A stretch of 64,000 bases of DNA from Ascoidea rubescens DSM 1968 (taxonomy: Eukaryota > Ascomycota > Saccharomycetes > Ascoideales > Ascoideaceae): positions 505,369-569,368 of the forward strand of contig NW_017962916.1 of NCBI RefSeq assembly GCF_001661345.1. Reading direction: 5' to 3'. Position 1 is the first letter of the stretch. Every line of letters begins with the position of its first letter. Below are positions 20,697 to 31,393 of the stretch, one piece after another. A program made the translations under genes and the position numbers. The notes beneath the pieces were generated by a model that had not been told where the DNA came from, searched no databases, and was given only the letters and a program-made list of their open reading frames with translations.

Positions 20697-21387
20697 CACT
20701 ATTCGAAAGCAGCTAGAACCCGACCGACGTATTCGAGGAAAAGCCGTAGATTGCGGCTCAAGCAGAAGACGGCTGCACAGGCTCCGAAGCACGAAAGACC
20801 AACGGCGAAAAAGCAAAACGCACTGTTTTGCTCCACGCCGAACAACGAGCCCGGTGGTGCTGCTTCTGCTTCGTCTGCTTCTTGTGCTGCTTCTGCTTCT
20901 CGAATGTTTTTCTGTCTGGCTATTTCTGCTTTCTTCCTCAGCTGCTTTTGTTTCCTCACTTCTGTATTGTTCTGGATCGCCTAGATGTGTGTTAGGTCTT
21001 TCTCTGGTTCTTTTGTCTTGTGATTTTTGATCAGCTCAGTCAATATATTATGTTTTTTTCATTTCGAAAAAAGGGAATAAGGAACTCCATTATATCTTCA
21101 CTATCTCTTATCCAACACTTCCACACATCCTTCGACTAACACAGCTACAACAGCTTTCTCAAAGCTGAAGAGCAACACTTCTTCAACCTTCCCAGGCCTA
21201 TTATAGTAGAGCCTTTAGCTCAAGCAGTACTCTTTCCATCACATTCCCTTTATCGTACGCAACCACTCTCTGGCTTCTCTTTCTTCGTTGTGCCTGTATT
21301 TATATTCACTTCTTTTTACTTTTATTTCGTTTTCGCTTGCTGTATTTTTTACCTTTGCTTATTTCACACCCACAATTACTTTCAACA

Positions 21388-24300
21388 ATGATAAAGTCGA
21401 AAAAAAGCTCTAAAAACCCCATTCATCGTCTTCACCACCACAACAACCAGCTTCAGGATGGAGAAAATGCTGCAAATGACATCAGCAATACAATTCCTGA
21501 TTCCAATTCAACCATTTTAAATAACCAAAACAATCCCCTTATCAACAACAATACCAACACCAACACCAATACCACCTCTAGTTTTTCCTCAAATTACAAA
21601 GGTTTTCATAGACTGTACAACTCCTCCTGCAAGAACCCTGTTCCTCCTTTATCTGAACCCATAAAACCTCGTCTTTTATCTAAAAAATCGTTTTCTTCTT
21701 TAAAATCAAACAAATTGGCTAACTTGACTAAAAATACAAATCCTCCTAATAGTGATGCAATTCTCTCTTCTTCCTCTCTAATTCCTGATATTCCAAATAA
21801 TATTAGTATTAACAATAACATTAACAATAATCCCAATAATAATCCAATTCTTATAAATAATTCCTCCATCCCAGATCCTTCTCAACCCATAATCGCAACT
21901 GCAAACACCAGCCCTAACCCAAACATAAACATAGAGATCAGCCTGTCCCACCACCAATATCCCCAAGCCTTTAAATCCTTATCAAAGAAACCTTCGTACT
22001 TGTTCAACAAAATAATCTACTCTCGAAGAGAAAGCGAATCCTCAAGAAAAAGCGACACCTCTGATCAATCTCATCTCAACTCAAACTCAAATTCAAATGA
22101 CTCAAAATCTGATAACATTTCCTCTTCAAAATCAAACGAAATCAGCTATATAAACTCAAAAATGTCTAGTTTCTTTAGCAGAGAAAGACACAACTCAAAG
22201 GACTCAGCAATGTCTCAAACTTCCTCCTTTTTAAACAACTCTCCAACACAAACTTCTTCTCCTAAATTTTCAAATACTCTTCAACAACCTCAATCTCAAC
22301 CCTTGATTCAGCCTCAACCTCAATCTCAATCGCAATCTCGACAACAACAACAACAACAACAACAACAACAGCAACCCCAATTGCAATCTCAAATCCAAAA
22401 TTCCACCTTACTCCATTCAAAATCTTCCAATAAAATTTTCTCCCTAAGCTCAAAGAGACAAGGCTCTCGATTTAAACTAGGTAAAAACTCCTCTTCCATA
22501 CCTACAAACAACAATCAGAAACCAATTATCTCTGTAAATACTTCCGATGGCAATACACCTATAAACTCATCGGCAAATTTAACTATAAATACAATTCCAA
22601 CTATAAACACAAACTCAATCCCAAACTCAAATACTACAAACAACTCTCCGATAAACTCATCCTTCAATAAAAGTGTTGATAACCTGCAACCTTTTCCTAA
22701 TTCCTTTTCGATCCCACACTCAAACAGCTACTCATCCTCAGTCAACATCACTGATTATGACCTAAATATCAATGAAATGCAAGGAATCCTAACTTCGGAT
22801 GCTCAATCTCTACTCACAAAAAATAAACCTTCCATTTCCTCAACAAACCCAAAAACCTCACTAAGAAATAACTCTTATGCTTATAACTACAGCTCATCTA
22901 ATTCAAATAGCTTTAATGGAAACCCTTATACCTCTTATAACACCAATGCCAGCATAAATAAAGGCTGGAGGCCTCCTGATAGCTGGGACGTTAAAAGTGA
23001 CGACTCAATGTTTTTAAACTATTCAATGAACAATTCAAACAGAAAATACTCAGTCATATCAAATTTCGATCCAAAATATAATACTAATCTTCCAAATCCA
23101 AATGGTGATCCCTTAGATCCACTCAATCCTTCAGGTTATCAGGGTTTTAAGAGTCATATATACACTAGAAATAATTCCTTTATCGCAGAAAACCCAAACT
23201 CAATTCCTTTCGTAAATCGTTCTTCTGTCTCTCCAAATTATATCGATGAATCCTCATCTGGAAGCCCTTCTAGTTTAACAATGTTTGATGAAAAGTCTCA
23301 TCCTCCTTCTGTTTACAACTTTTATAACAATAATAACTCAAATAATCCGTATATCTCTTCAACTGTTCCAAGAAGAAACTCAAATTTAAATCCAACTCCT
23401 TCTTTGTTTAAAGCAAATTATAATTTATCCGGCGTCAATAATTTTAAAGTGGAAAAAAAATCTTCCTTCACTCTGATAAATTCAACTGACCCCTTTAGAA
23501 ATAATCCCAAAACTGGTAGTATATCCACTCTTAATACTTCCAATAATAACTATCTGATGTCTAGAAAAAATTCTGAAACATATACAATAAAAGTCTTTAG
23601 TGAAGATGATTCATTTGCTACCATTCTTCTATGTCCTTTAGAAATTTCGGTTTTAGATCTATTGAGTACAGTTTCAAAAAAATTTAGACTAGATGAAAAA
23701 ACTATAAAAAACTATAAATTGTCTCTAAAAATTGGGAAATTATCAAAGGTATTGGAAATAATGGACAAACCAATAAAACAACAAAATAATTTACTCATGT
23801 TTGCCGGCTATGATCCATTAAAAGATAAGTTTAACATTTTGGGGACTGATATTGTTTACTTGTGCAAGTTCATTCTTGAAAAAAATCAGCACAAAATATT
23901 ATCAAGCGATGAAGCCAATTCCATAACAAGAGATTATGTTCATGTTGATTTACGAAATATGGATCTTATAAACATCCCCTTGGTGTTTTATCAACACACT
24001 CATGAAATTGAAGAACTAGATGTTTCAAATAATCCATCCATTTATATTCCAATGGACTTTATTAATTGTTGCAAAAATTTAAGAAAGATACGTTACATTT
24101 CAAATAGATCAGTCCGATTCCCTCTAAATATATTAGAAGCAAAAAAACTATACCATTTGGATTTACAAAAGAATTTATTTATCGAGTTGCCTTTGCAGCT
24201 TGGGCAATTAAGATTCCTCACAAAATTAAACTTGAATTGTAATCAGATAATTTATTTGCCGAAAACATTTTCTCAGTTGAAACATTTGAAATACCTAAAT

Positions 24301-27300
24301 TTATCATCTAATCAAATAAAAATATTTCCTGATACACTCACAAACTTGCCTTTTTTAACCGAACTAGATTTAAGCTACAATATAATAAGTTATATACCAG
24401 AAACAATAGGAAATTTGAAACATCTTGAAAGATTAAATCTTGGAACAAATGCTCTATCAAAATCCTTACCACTGTATCTTAATAGATTAAAAAGATTGAA
24501 ATACATAAATTTAAACTATAACAATCTCAGTAACTTTAATATTTTGGGTGAACTCAAAAACCTTGAAGAATTGTATGTTTCGAAGAATAATGTTCCAACG
24601 TTCAAAAATGAAAATGAAAATCTTCGAATTTTTGCTTTTGACAGAAATCCAATTACAGATATAATTTTCAACAGTTCACTTATTTATTTAACACGACTTA
24701 ATTTATCAAAAGCAAAGTTGGCTTCAATATCGGATGATTTACTACTCAAGGTTCCAAATGTGGAAAACATAGTATTAGACAAGAATCACATTGTAACCTT
24801 ACCTCCTAGCATATGTACCCTCAAAAGATTAATATATCTCTCTTGTTTTGGCAACAATTTGCAAGCTATCCCCGAAAATATAGGAAATTTAAGCTCCTTA
24901 CAGTACTTAGATCTTCACTGCAATAACATTCAATCTGTACCTCCGGGTATTTGGTATTTGAAGTCTCTCCATAACTTGAATTTATCAACTAATTTAATAA
25001 CCCACTTTCCTTCGCATCCGGGAAATTGCAATAATACTCCTCGAATTTCAATATCAGAATCCTCTCCATTGATGCTTGGCTATCAGTCTTTAGCCTCTAC
25101 AATTGCAACTTCAAAGGATTTGAAAGCAAGAAGATCTTCTTTAATATTACCGGAAACCTTTAGTGCAGCAGTAAATGAGTATGCAAAACGTCAGGAAAAA
25201 CAACGCAGCAATAGTTTATCTACATTAGGATCAGAAAACGATTCGCTTTACAACAGAGCTATGTTACCATCATATTTGGGAGACAGCTTAATGGTTTTAA
25301 GTATGGCAGACAATCGATTGCTGGACGACTCATTTGAAGCAATTTCGTTAATGACCTCTTTGAAAAGTCTCAATCTATCATATAATGATTTGATTGAGAT
25401 TCCCATTGGTGGGTTGCGCAGAATGAACAATTTGACGCAATTGTATCTATCTGGAAATAAGTTAACAAATTTTCCGACAGAAGATTTATCCCAGCTAGAA
25501 AATTTAAAGGAACTTTATATCAATTGGAATAGATTCCACACTTTGCAAGCAGAGCTATCAGGGATAAGAAACCTAACGGTTCTAGATGCCGGATCAAATC
25601 AATTGAAATATAATACTAGCAATGTATTATACGATTGGAATTGGCATCGAAACACCAAATTGAAATACTTAAATTTTTCGGGAAACAAAAGACTAGTAAT
25701 TAGCAGCTCAAGGGATAATCAAGACACTTTTGCTCATTTAAAGGACTTGAGAATTTTAGGCTTAATTGATTTGACATTTCCTACCTCTTCTTTACCTGAT
25801 GAAACATTAAACACTCGTGTGAGAACAACTATCTCTCAGATAAGTAACACAAATAGCAAAATGATGTATGGAATAGCTGATACTTTAGGAAAGCGTGAAA
25901 ACATATCGACCAGAGATGTGTTGATCGAAAACTTCAGGTCCAACCACAAGGAGATCTTGATTTGTCTTTTCGATGGTAAAGATGAAGACCAGAAAGATGG
26001 ACATAAGCTTTCTAAAATTATTGAAGAGAATTTCCCAAATCTTTTAAGTTTAGAGTTGAAAAAAATAGGTGATATTAGTGAATATGAAAGAAAAAAATCA
26101 AAAGTTAGCACAATTTCGCAATCTGAAAATGGCGATATTACTGATGCAATTCGAAGAGCATTTTTGTCGTTAAACAAAGTGATCAATAGTTATCTGGTCT
26201 CCAAAAATGCCGAAGACACAGTTGAAAGTACTACCAAATCTAACGCTCCCAGACTCAATGTTGGTGATCTTTCAAGGGGATGTTCCGTCACCGTTATATA
26301 TATTGTTGATAAAAAACTATACGCAGCTAATATAGGTGATACTATGGCATTGCTATCCAAAATCAATGGCGATCACGAAGTGCTCACTGTAAGACATGAT
26401 CCAACTAAACGATGTGAGTTTGAAAGAATTAGAGAAAGTGGAGGTTTTGTTTCCAGTACCGGTAAACTAGATGGCATTGCAGAAGTATCAAGAGCTTGTG
26501 GTTACTTTGATTTGCTCCCTCATATTCATGCGTGCCCAGATATCAAAGAAATAGATTTATCAGTTTCAGATGAAATGTTAGTCATTGCTACAAAAGAACT
26601 TTGGGAGTATGTGAGATTTGAAACTGTGGTTGATGTTATTAGACAAGAAAAAAATGATCCGATGTTAGCGGCACAGAAGCTAAGAGATTATGCAATATCT
26701 TATGGAGCAGATGATAAGATCACTGTCATAGTGCTAGCCTTAAATGTAAAATCAGGAAAGGGAAAAACTGAAACGAATGAAGAGTCAATATTACCTATCA
26801 AAAAACGAAGGAATAGAGGATATTTGGCACAGGACTCCAATTTGACCAAATTGGAAGATGAAATTGAGCCACCAACTAATTACCTTGCATTAGTATTTAC
26901 TGATATAAAGAATTCGACCTTGTTGTGGGATACATATCCAATTGCTATGAGATCAGCAATAAAAGTTCATAATGCTATTATGAGACGTCAGTTACGAATT
27001 ATTGGAGGCTATGAAGTCAAAACTGAAGGTGACGCTTTTATGGTATCATTTCCGACTCCATTGTCTGCATTAATTTGGTGTTTCAAAGTTCAGTTGTTAT
27101 TGTTGAATGGGGACTGGCCGACTGAAATATTACTCTCTGATGAAGGTTGTGAATTGACAGGATCTGATGGAAAAGTTTTGTTCAAAGGTTTGTCTGTTAG
27201 AATGGGAATTCATTGGGGTATGCCAGTCTGTGAAAATGATATTATCACTAAGAGAATGGACTATTTTGGACCTATGGTTAACAGGGCGGCAAGGGTTAGT

Positions 27301-28035
27301 GCTGTTGCTGATGGAGGACAAATCACAATAAGTTCAAATTTTTATTCTGAGTTTAAAAAGTATGAGAAAGCATATCTAAGGGTCAGAAATGAAAACTGCT
27401 CTTTACTTGATGCTTATGAAGATGAAACTGTTGGTTCATTGTACTATAATGAAATGGGAACGATTGAAAGCATTGGGTATGAGCTAGAACTATTGGGGGA
27501 AAGAAAGTTAAAAGGCCTTGAAAGTCCGGAGACAATTTGGCTAATTTGCCCAAAAGAATTAGGTGGTCGACGTGAATTTCAAAAGTCCTCAGATATTAAA
27601 AGCGAAAGACACCGAAGAAAGGGGTTAGTTCCATTGGAAGACTTGAATGATTTAGATTTGATTGCGATTCGATTAGAACACATTTGCTCATATTTTTTTT
27701 CAAGCAGCAAGAAACTTGGTAGTGCTAGCAGTAATGGTGATGATGGAAATAAAAGCATTAATGAGAATTCCAATGGATCTTTTTCCAATAAATCAATCAG
27801 TAACTCTAATTTTGTCACAGGTGGTAATAATAAGACATATTTATCAAACACATTAATCAATTCCGATAGTGATAATATGGCCATTCTTGAGAATATTATT
27901 ACGAGAATTGAGAACTGTATCTCGATGATAATAATCAGAAAAGCTATTGGTAAAGTTGAAGGAAGCTTTAGATTTTCAAATAAAAGTAAAAACATTGACG
28001 ATCTATTAAAAATAATAGAGAATTTGATTTGCTAG
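21388..28035 (+). CDS. CYR1: Adenylate cyclase
   Basis: The 2215-residue protein has the complete fungal adenylate cyclase architecture. The first 700 residues are Ser/Asn/Gln-rich and include a poly-Gln run (22339-22374). A Ras-association-like region follows near 730-820, then many leucine-rich repeats (about 850-1460), a PP2C-like domain (about 1500-1790), the class III catalytic domain (about 1835-2060), and a C-terminal helix that in yeast binds Srv2/CAP. Catalytic-site words are LVFTDIKNSTLLWD, with the first metal-binding Asp, and KTEGDAFMVSF, with the second. The enzyme makes cAMP in response to Ras-GTP and glucose. The open frame extends 17 codons upstream only to a TTG, so the ATG at 21388 is used. 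S. cerevisiae Cyr1 has 2026 residues. Confidence 0.97.
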   Translation: MIKSKKSSKNPIHRLHHHNNQLQDGENAANDISNTIPDSNSTILNNQNNPLINNNTNTNTNTTSSFSSNYKGFHRLYNSSCKNPVPPLSEPIKPRLLSKKSFSSLKSNKLANLTKNTNPPNSDAILSSSSLIPDIPNNISINNNINNNPNNNPILINNSSIPDPSQPIIATANTSPNPNINIEISLSHHQYPQAFKSLSKKPSYLFNKIIYSRRESESSRKSDTSDQSHLNSNSNSNDSKSDNISSSKSNEISYINSKMSSFFSRERHNSKDSAMSQTSSFLNNSPTQTSSPKFSNTLQQPQSQPLIQPQPQSQSQSRQQQQQQQQQQQPQLQSQIQNSTLLHSKSSNKIFSLSSKRQGSRFKLGKNSSSIPTNNNQKPIISVNTSDGNTPINSSANLTINTIPTINTNSIPNSNTTNNSPINSSFNKSVDNLQPFPNSFSIPHSNSYSSSVNITDYDLNINEMQGILTSDAQSLLTKNKPSISSTNPKTSLRNNSYAYNYSSSNSNSFNGNPYTSYNTNASINKGWRPPDSWDVKSDDSMFLNYSMNNSNRKYSVISNFDPKYNTNLPNPNGDPLDPLNPSGYQGFKSHIYTRNNSFIAENPNSIPFVNRSSVSPNYIDESSSGSPSSLTMFDEKSHPPSVYNFYNNNNSNNPYISSTVPRRNSNLNPTPSLFKANYNLSGVNNFKVEKKSSFTLINSTDPFRNNPKTGSISTLNTSNNNYLMSRKNSETYTIKVFSEDDSFATILLCPLEISVLDLLSTVSKKFRLDEKTIKNYKLSLKIGKLSKVLEIMDKPIKQQNNLLMFAGYDPLKDKFNILGTDIVYLCKFILEKNQHKILSSDEANSITRDYVHVDLRNMDLINIPLVFYQHTHEIEELDVSNNPSIYIPMDFINCCKNLRKIRYISNRSVRFPLNILEAKKLYHLDLQKNLFIELPLQLGQLRFLTKLNLNCNQIIYLPKTFSQLKHLKYLNLSSNQIKIFPDTLTNLPFLTELDLSYNIISYIPETIGNLKHLERLNLGTNALSKSLPLYLNRLKRLKYINLNYNNLSNFNILGELKNLEELYVSKNNVPTFKNENENLRIFAFDRNPITDIIFNSSLIYLTRLNLSKAKLASISDDLLLKVPNVENIVLDKNHIVTLPPSICTLKRLIYLSCFGNNLQAIPENIGNLSSLQYLDLHCNNIQSVPPGIWYLKSLHNLNLSTNLITHFPSHPGNCNNTPRISISESSPLMLGYQSLASTIATSKDLKARRSSLILPETFSAAVNEYAKRQEKQRSNSLSTLGSENDSLYNRAMLPSYLGDSLMVLSMADNRLLDDSFEAISLMTSLKSLNLSYNDLIEIPIGGLRRMNNLTQLYLSGNKLTNFPTEDLSQLENLKELYINWNRFHTLQAELSGIRNLTVLDAGSNQLKYNTSNVLYDWNWHRNTKLKYLNFSGNKRLVISSSRDNQDTFAHLKDLRILGLIDLTFPTSSLPDETLNTRVRTTISQISNTNSKMMYGIADTLGKRENISTRDVLIENFRSNHKEILICLFDGKDEDQKDGHKLSKIIEENFPNLLSLELKKIGDISEYERKKSKVSTISQSENGDITDAIRRAFLSLNKVINSYLVSKNAEDTVESTTKSNAPRLNVGDLSRGCSVTVIYIVDKKLYAANIGDTMALLSKINGDHEVLTVRHDPTKRCEFERIRESGGFVSSTGKLDGIAEVSRACGYFDLLPHIHACPDIKEIDLSVSDEMLVIATKELWEYVRFETVVDVIRQEKNDPMLAAQKLRDYAISYGADDKITVIVLALNVKSGKGKTETNEESILPIKKRRNRGYLAQDSNLTKLEDEIEPPTNYLALVFTDIKNSTLLWDTYPIAMRSAIKVHNAIMRRQLRIIGGYEVKTEGDAFMVSFPTPLSALIWCFKVQLLLLNGDWPTEILLSDEGCELTGSDGKVLFKGLSVRMGIHWGMPVCENDIITKRMDYFGPMVNRAARVSAVADGGQITISSNFYSEFKKYEKAYLRVRNENCSLLDAYEDETVGSLYYNEMGTIESIGYELELLGERKLKGLESPETIWLICPKELGGRREFQKSSDIKSERHRRKGLVPLEDLNDLDLIAIRLEHICSYFFSSSKKLGSASSNGDDGNKSINENSNGSFSNKSISNSNFVTGGNNKTYLSNTLINSDSDNMAILENIITRIENCISMIIIRKAIGKVEGSFRFSNKSKNIDDLLKIIENLIC
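22339..22374 (+). repeat. CAA repeat encoding poly-Gln in CYR1
   Basis: A run of CAA/CAG codons gives ten or more consecutive Gln in the disordered N-terminal region, flanked by a Gln-Pro-Gln-Ser-rich stretch. Confidence 0.85.
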
Positions 28036-28685
28036 ATTAACTTTTTATTGAAATTTTTTAGAAAAGATTTTGTGTGAATTAATGTACTTTATATGACAGT
28101 AATAGTTTTAAATTTTTTTGCTATTTACTTTGATGATTGAGTGGTTAAATTATTAGCTTGATTGTTTTTGGTTTCAGGATTAAAAGGTACATCCTGGTTA
28201 GAAAAAAAATGAAAATAAAATACGAAAAAAAGGATAAAAGATATAAATAAAAAGTGAAATAAAAACTTTTTTATGGTTGATTTAAAAAAAAAGCTAGAAT
28301 TGAGAGAATTTATCTTTACTATTTGATGAGCTCAACCCATACCATTCAAACCAGACTTACCAGAACTAAGATGATTTTCAAAAAAAAATCAATTTTATTT
28401 TTGATTAAGCTTTGCAAAAGATAAATAATTCTTGCTGATGAAGAAAATGTTGTCCAATATAGCTCTGAGAAGATTTTTAGCGGTTGATAAGAATCCAATG
28501 ATGAGAATATGGGATTAGTTTTCAGTGCTGCTGATACTTTTAAGATTTTAAATTGTAAAACTCTTTACTAACTTTTATTTCTATTTTATATTTGTCGTTT
28601 TAAATTTTTTTTTTTGTTTTTCATTTATTTCAAACGATTTTAAAATAATTTGATAATACTCTTCAAACGTGAACAATAATTGCCA
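28036..28685. other. Convergent AT-rich intergenic region
   Basis: 650 bp between the ends of CYR1 (plus) and the coiled-coil gene (minus). It is AT-rich with several A or T homopolymers. No gene or RNA is visible. Confidence 0.5.
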
Positions 28686-29465
28686 TTATATACCATTTAA
28701 TTCATCTATTTTAAAATTAATAATTTTTTCATTCAACTTTGGCAATAATTGTGACAAAGTGATTCTCAATTTTGATATTTCATTGGATAAAGTGCTTTGT
28801 GAAGTAATCAAATTATTTTGTAGATTTTGAAGACCTGAGAGTCCATTCATATTTGAAGAAAAGGAATTAAAGTTATCTTTAACTAGTTGTATTAGATTTT
28901 TATAAAATTGTAATTTTTGTAATAGTTGAATTAATTTTATTCGTTTTAAGTTCATAGATAGTCTTAACTTTTTGTACAAAGCAAGTGAGGTCTTTGAGAA
29001 TAATTTATTAGAGGACAAGTAAATTGGGTTGGGTAAATTTTTGAGAATCAACAATATATTTTTAAAATTTTGGTTATTGAGATTTAAAAGATTATCTAAA
29101 TTGTTATTCATGAAATTTAGCGAACTTGACAAGAATTTAATAGATGATAATTGAGTTAATCTTTGAAAATTTAGGATTTGTAAAGAAATTTGATGATTTG
29201 CTTGTTTCAAAAAGACATATTTATAATTTTTCTGAAGGGACCTGTTTAGTTTTAATAATATTTTCTTCAATTCGAGTTCTGAGAGCTTTGAAGTGATTTT
29301 TAGATGATTTTTAGATGATTTTTTTCTGGTAATTAAGGGTGATGGTGGGTTTACTTGAATAGTGGATAATTGGTGTAAAAGCTCAGGGGATGGCTTTATC
29401 GGTTTGGAAATGATCTTGATTTGTGTTTGAATAAACATCAAAATGGATATGTAAGTTTTATCCAT
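28686..29465 (-). CDS. Predicted coiled-coil protein, unidentified
   Basis: The 259-residue Leu/Lys/Asn-rich protein has no membrane helix. Leucine-heptad-like helices occupy about 60-130 and 160-259, so it is probably a coiled-coil component of a larger assembly. A basic patch (RKKSSKNHLK) lies near residues 47-56. The size and helical layout would fit a kinetochore, spindle-pole or autophagy subunit, but I recognise no motif. The ATG at 29465 is the first in frame. It converges on CYR1. The even codon usage and the absence of stops over 259 codons in AT-rich DNA support a real gene. Confidence 0.6.
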   Translation of the reverse strand: MDKTYISILMFIQTQIKIISKPIKPSPELLHQLSTIQVNPPSPLITRKKSSKNHLKITSKLSELELKKILLKLNRSLQKNYKYVFLKQANHQISLQILNFQRLTQLSSIKFLSSSLNFMNNNLDNLLNLNNQNFKNILLILKNLPNPIYLSSNKLFSKTSLALYKKLRLSMNLKRIKLIQLLQKLQFYKNLIQLVKDNFNSFSSNMNGLSGLQNLQNNLITSQSTLSNEISKLRITLSQLLPKLNEKIINFKIDELNGI

Positions 29466-30561
29466 TTTCTAGCTGAATTATGAGAGTAATTAAGAAAATA
29501 AATGAGGGTGAAGAAGAGGTTTGGGAGAATAAAGTGGAAAATTGGAATAAAAGAAAAAAGAGAGCCGTGGGATTCGAACCGCAGAATTTTGTTTCTTTGG
29601 CGGAAAAGGTGAGTTGTTGAGTAGCTGGAACAGAAATGGACAGCGTTGGGAAGCTGAAGAAATAGGCAATGCCACTGTTTGGAGCAGGAGTCAGTCCTAT
29701 CTTTTGTATCTTTGGGAAGTCTTTTGAAGGGTTGGGAGAGAAACAGTAGACACACTTGACTTGAGGAAGGATTAATTTGTAATTTTATTATAATAGAGAA
29801 TTGAGGATGTAAAAGGAGAACGTAAATAAAGAGTGCTACAGTATATACAAAAAATGATAGTACGAGAATGTGGAGGTATTTTCATACAAAGGATGGTGTG
29901 AATGAAGACCGTAGAAAATGAGTAGAGTGTAAAGTTGGGTAGGATAATTGAGTTATTTAAATTGGAAGAAAAGTAATTAGGTTGATTGCATGAATTACGT
30001 GGATCAACTTAATTTTTAGTGGAATAACAGGAAAAGATTATTTGATATTCGATTTGAGAGCAAAACAAAATTCAAAAACACAGCCCTGAAATGTTATTTT
30101 TTGGACCAGGACATGAACAAGCTTTTTGGGATTGAATAACAATAGAAACCTTGAAAAAAAGAGATGGGACGTTGAGGTCTGTTTTAATGGGAAAACGTTT
30201 TTTTTTCTTTTTTTGGGACATAAAGATAGGAAACAGGTTGGTTCGATGCAAAACAGCGTAAGGAGCAATAAGGTATCAATGGCGAGGGAAGTGAGTATGA
30301 TTTAAGTCATCAAATGAAAAAGCAATGTTGAAGAAAAATGAAAGAAAATGGGCTAAACAATAAAGAAACATAATATAGTATCCAATGAAAACAAAAAGCA
30401 TGAAAAATAAAAAAAATAATCTCATAAAGAAAAACCGAAAGGATATCTAAATATCTAAATAAAAATGTATTAAAGGATTAAAATTGCTCATTAAAGATTT
30501 CTTTGCGGTAACTTTATTTGAAAATAAAGAGAGTTAAAGAACCAGAATTTCCTAGTCTATG
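29466..30561. other. Gene-free stretch with an orphan Pol III B box
   Basis: 1.1 kb between two minus-strand genes. It holds the promoter of the coiled-coil gene, a B-box-like element at 29570-29580, and then about 900 bp with no credible open frame. Confidence 0.5.
29552..29590 (-). ncRNA. Orphan tRNA 3' part: B box and Pol III terminator
   Basis: On the minus strand the sequence ggttcgaatcc (29580-29570) is a perfect TFIIIC B box. A CACGGCTCT acceptor-like end and then a run of T (29558-29553) follow, as at a tRNA 3' end. No A box or D arm with the right spacing lies upstream, and the T stem does not pair well, so a complete tRNA is not supported. It may be a tRNA relic or an isolated TFIIIC site. 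Confidence 0.4.
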
Positions 30562-31188
30562 TCACTCAGCAAAATAGTCCATAAACTCCTGGTATTCTAT
30601 GAAGCCGTCGTTATTAGTATCGATTTCATTAATTATCTCGTTGATATCTGCATCAGTCAAATTGTCAGCAAGAAATTTAAAAGTGTCAAATAATTCGGTT
30701 CTGGATAATTTGCTGTCGTTATCTTTATCAAAACCCTTAAAAGCAGCAGATATTGCATCTTCATTTTGATTAGACAGAGAGTCTGGGGAAACATTGGAGT
30801 TAGAGCTTTGTTTGTTGCTATTGGGAGTGGCAGAGTTTGCATTTTTGTTCAAGGGATCATTCGGATTTTTCTGGCTGGCATTATTCTGATGGATCGGTTT
30901 AGGATCGAATCTTGTGCCACTTGGGATATTATAGTGCTGAAGTTCTTTCATCAAGATTAAAAACTCGTTAAAATCGATAGTTCCATCATTATTAAGATCA
31001 AGTTGCTGAATCATTTCATCAATCTCCAAATCTGTTGGAAACATATTTAAATTATTCAAGACAAACTTAAATTCGCTCGCTTCGATTGATCCATCGTTAT
31101 TTCTATCGAATATTTCAAAGGCTTCTTTAAAAATCTCGTTTTCATGATTTTTATCATAGATAGTATTAGAATCCTGATTATGTGACAT
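30562..31188 (-). CDS. Calmodulin-like four-EF-hand protein with expanded linker
   Basis: The 208-residue protein carries four EF-hand loops at 28-39, 64-75, 154-165 and 190-201. All have acidic residues at positions 1, 3 or 5 and Glu at 12, so all could bind calcium; loop 3 has Ser where Gly is usual at position 6. The N-lobe phrase IFKEAFEIFDRNNDGSIEAS and the second-hand DGTIDFNEFLILM are strongly calmodulin-like. Calmodulin has about 148 residues with a short central helix; here about 65 residues rich in Asn, Ser and Pro (80-144) separate the lobes. It may be this yeast's calmodulin (CMD1) with an insert, or a separate relative. An 18-bp tandem repeat lies in its promoter. Confidence 0.8.
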   Translation of the reverse strand: MSHNQDSNTIYDKNHENEIFKEAFEIFDRNNDGSIEASEFKFVLNNLNMFPTDLEIDEMIQQLDLNNDGTIDFNEFLILMKELQHYNIPSGTRFDPKPIHQNNASQKNPNDPLNKNANSATPNSNKQSSNSNVSPDSLSNQNEDAISAAFKGFDKDNDSKLSRTELFDTFKFLADNLTDADINEIINEIDTNNDGFIEYQEFMDYFAE

Positions 31189-31315
31189 ATTTCAAAGACA
31201 ATCTGAGAAATTTCTAGGAGTCCGTTTAGGGGTGTATTTGATTGATAATTAATTGATTATAAGTTTGTTTGGTTGATAGATGTGGAAGTGGGTTGAGAAG
31301 GAAATAGAATTGACA

Positions 31316-31393
31316 GTGAAATGGACAATAGAAGTGAAATGAACAATAGAAGTGAAATGAGCAATAGAAGGGAAATGAACAATAGAAGTGAAA
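31316..31393. repeat. 18-bp tandem repeat upstream of the EF-hand gene
   Basis: About 4.3 copies of the unit gtgaaatgaacaatagaa, each differing from the others at one or two positions, lie about 130 bp upstream of the ATG at 31188. The placement in a promoter or 5' leader means copy number could influence expression. Confidence 0.9.

Larger units (their letters stand above)
19354..21387. other. Intergenic region upstream of CYR1
   Basis: 2 kb that start AT-rich (3' end of SLY41, to about 19800), pass through an LRR-like relic on the minus strand (about 20025-20560), and become GC-richer from 20590. A CACGTG at 20691-20696 lies in an extended palindrome (tgcacgtgca). A CTGCTTCTG-rich tract lies at 20855-20905, and a pyrimidine-rich stretch probably corresponds to the CYR1 leader (21100-21387). 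Open frames at 20592-21030 on both strands are not convincing genes. Confidence 0.5.

Noticed and set aside
20592-21030. Overlapping plus- and minus-strand frames upstream of CYR1, including an Ala/Glu-rich minus-strand one
   Set aside because: No start context or family match. The Ala/Glu pattern comes from CTGCTTC words on the other strand.
29490-29760. Complete tRNA gene around the B box at 29570
   Set aside because: No A box or D arm at workable spacing, and the T stem fails to pair. Kept only as an orphan B box.
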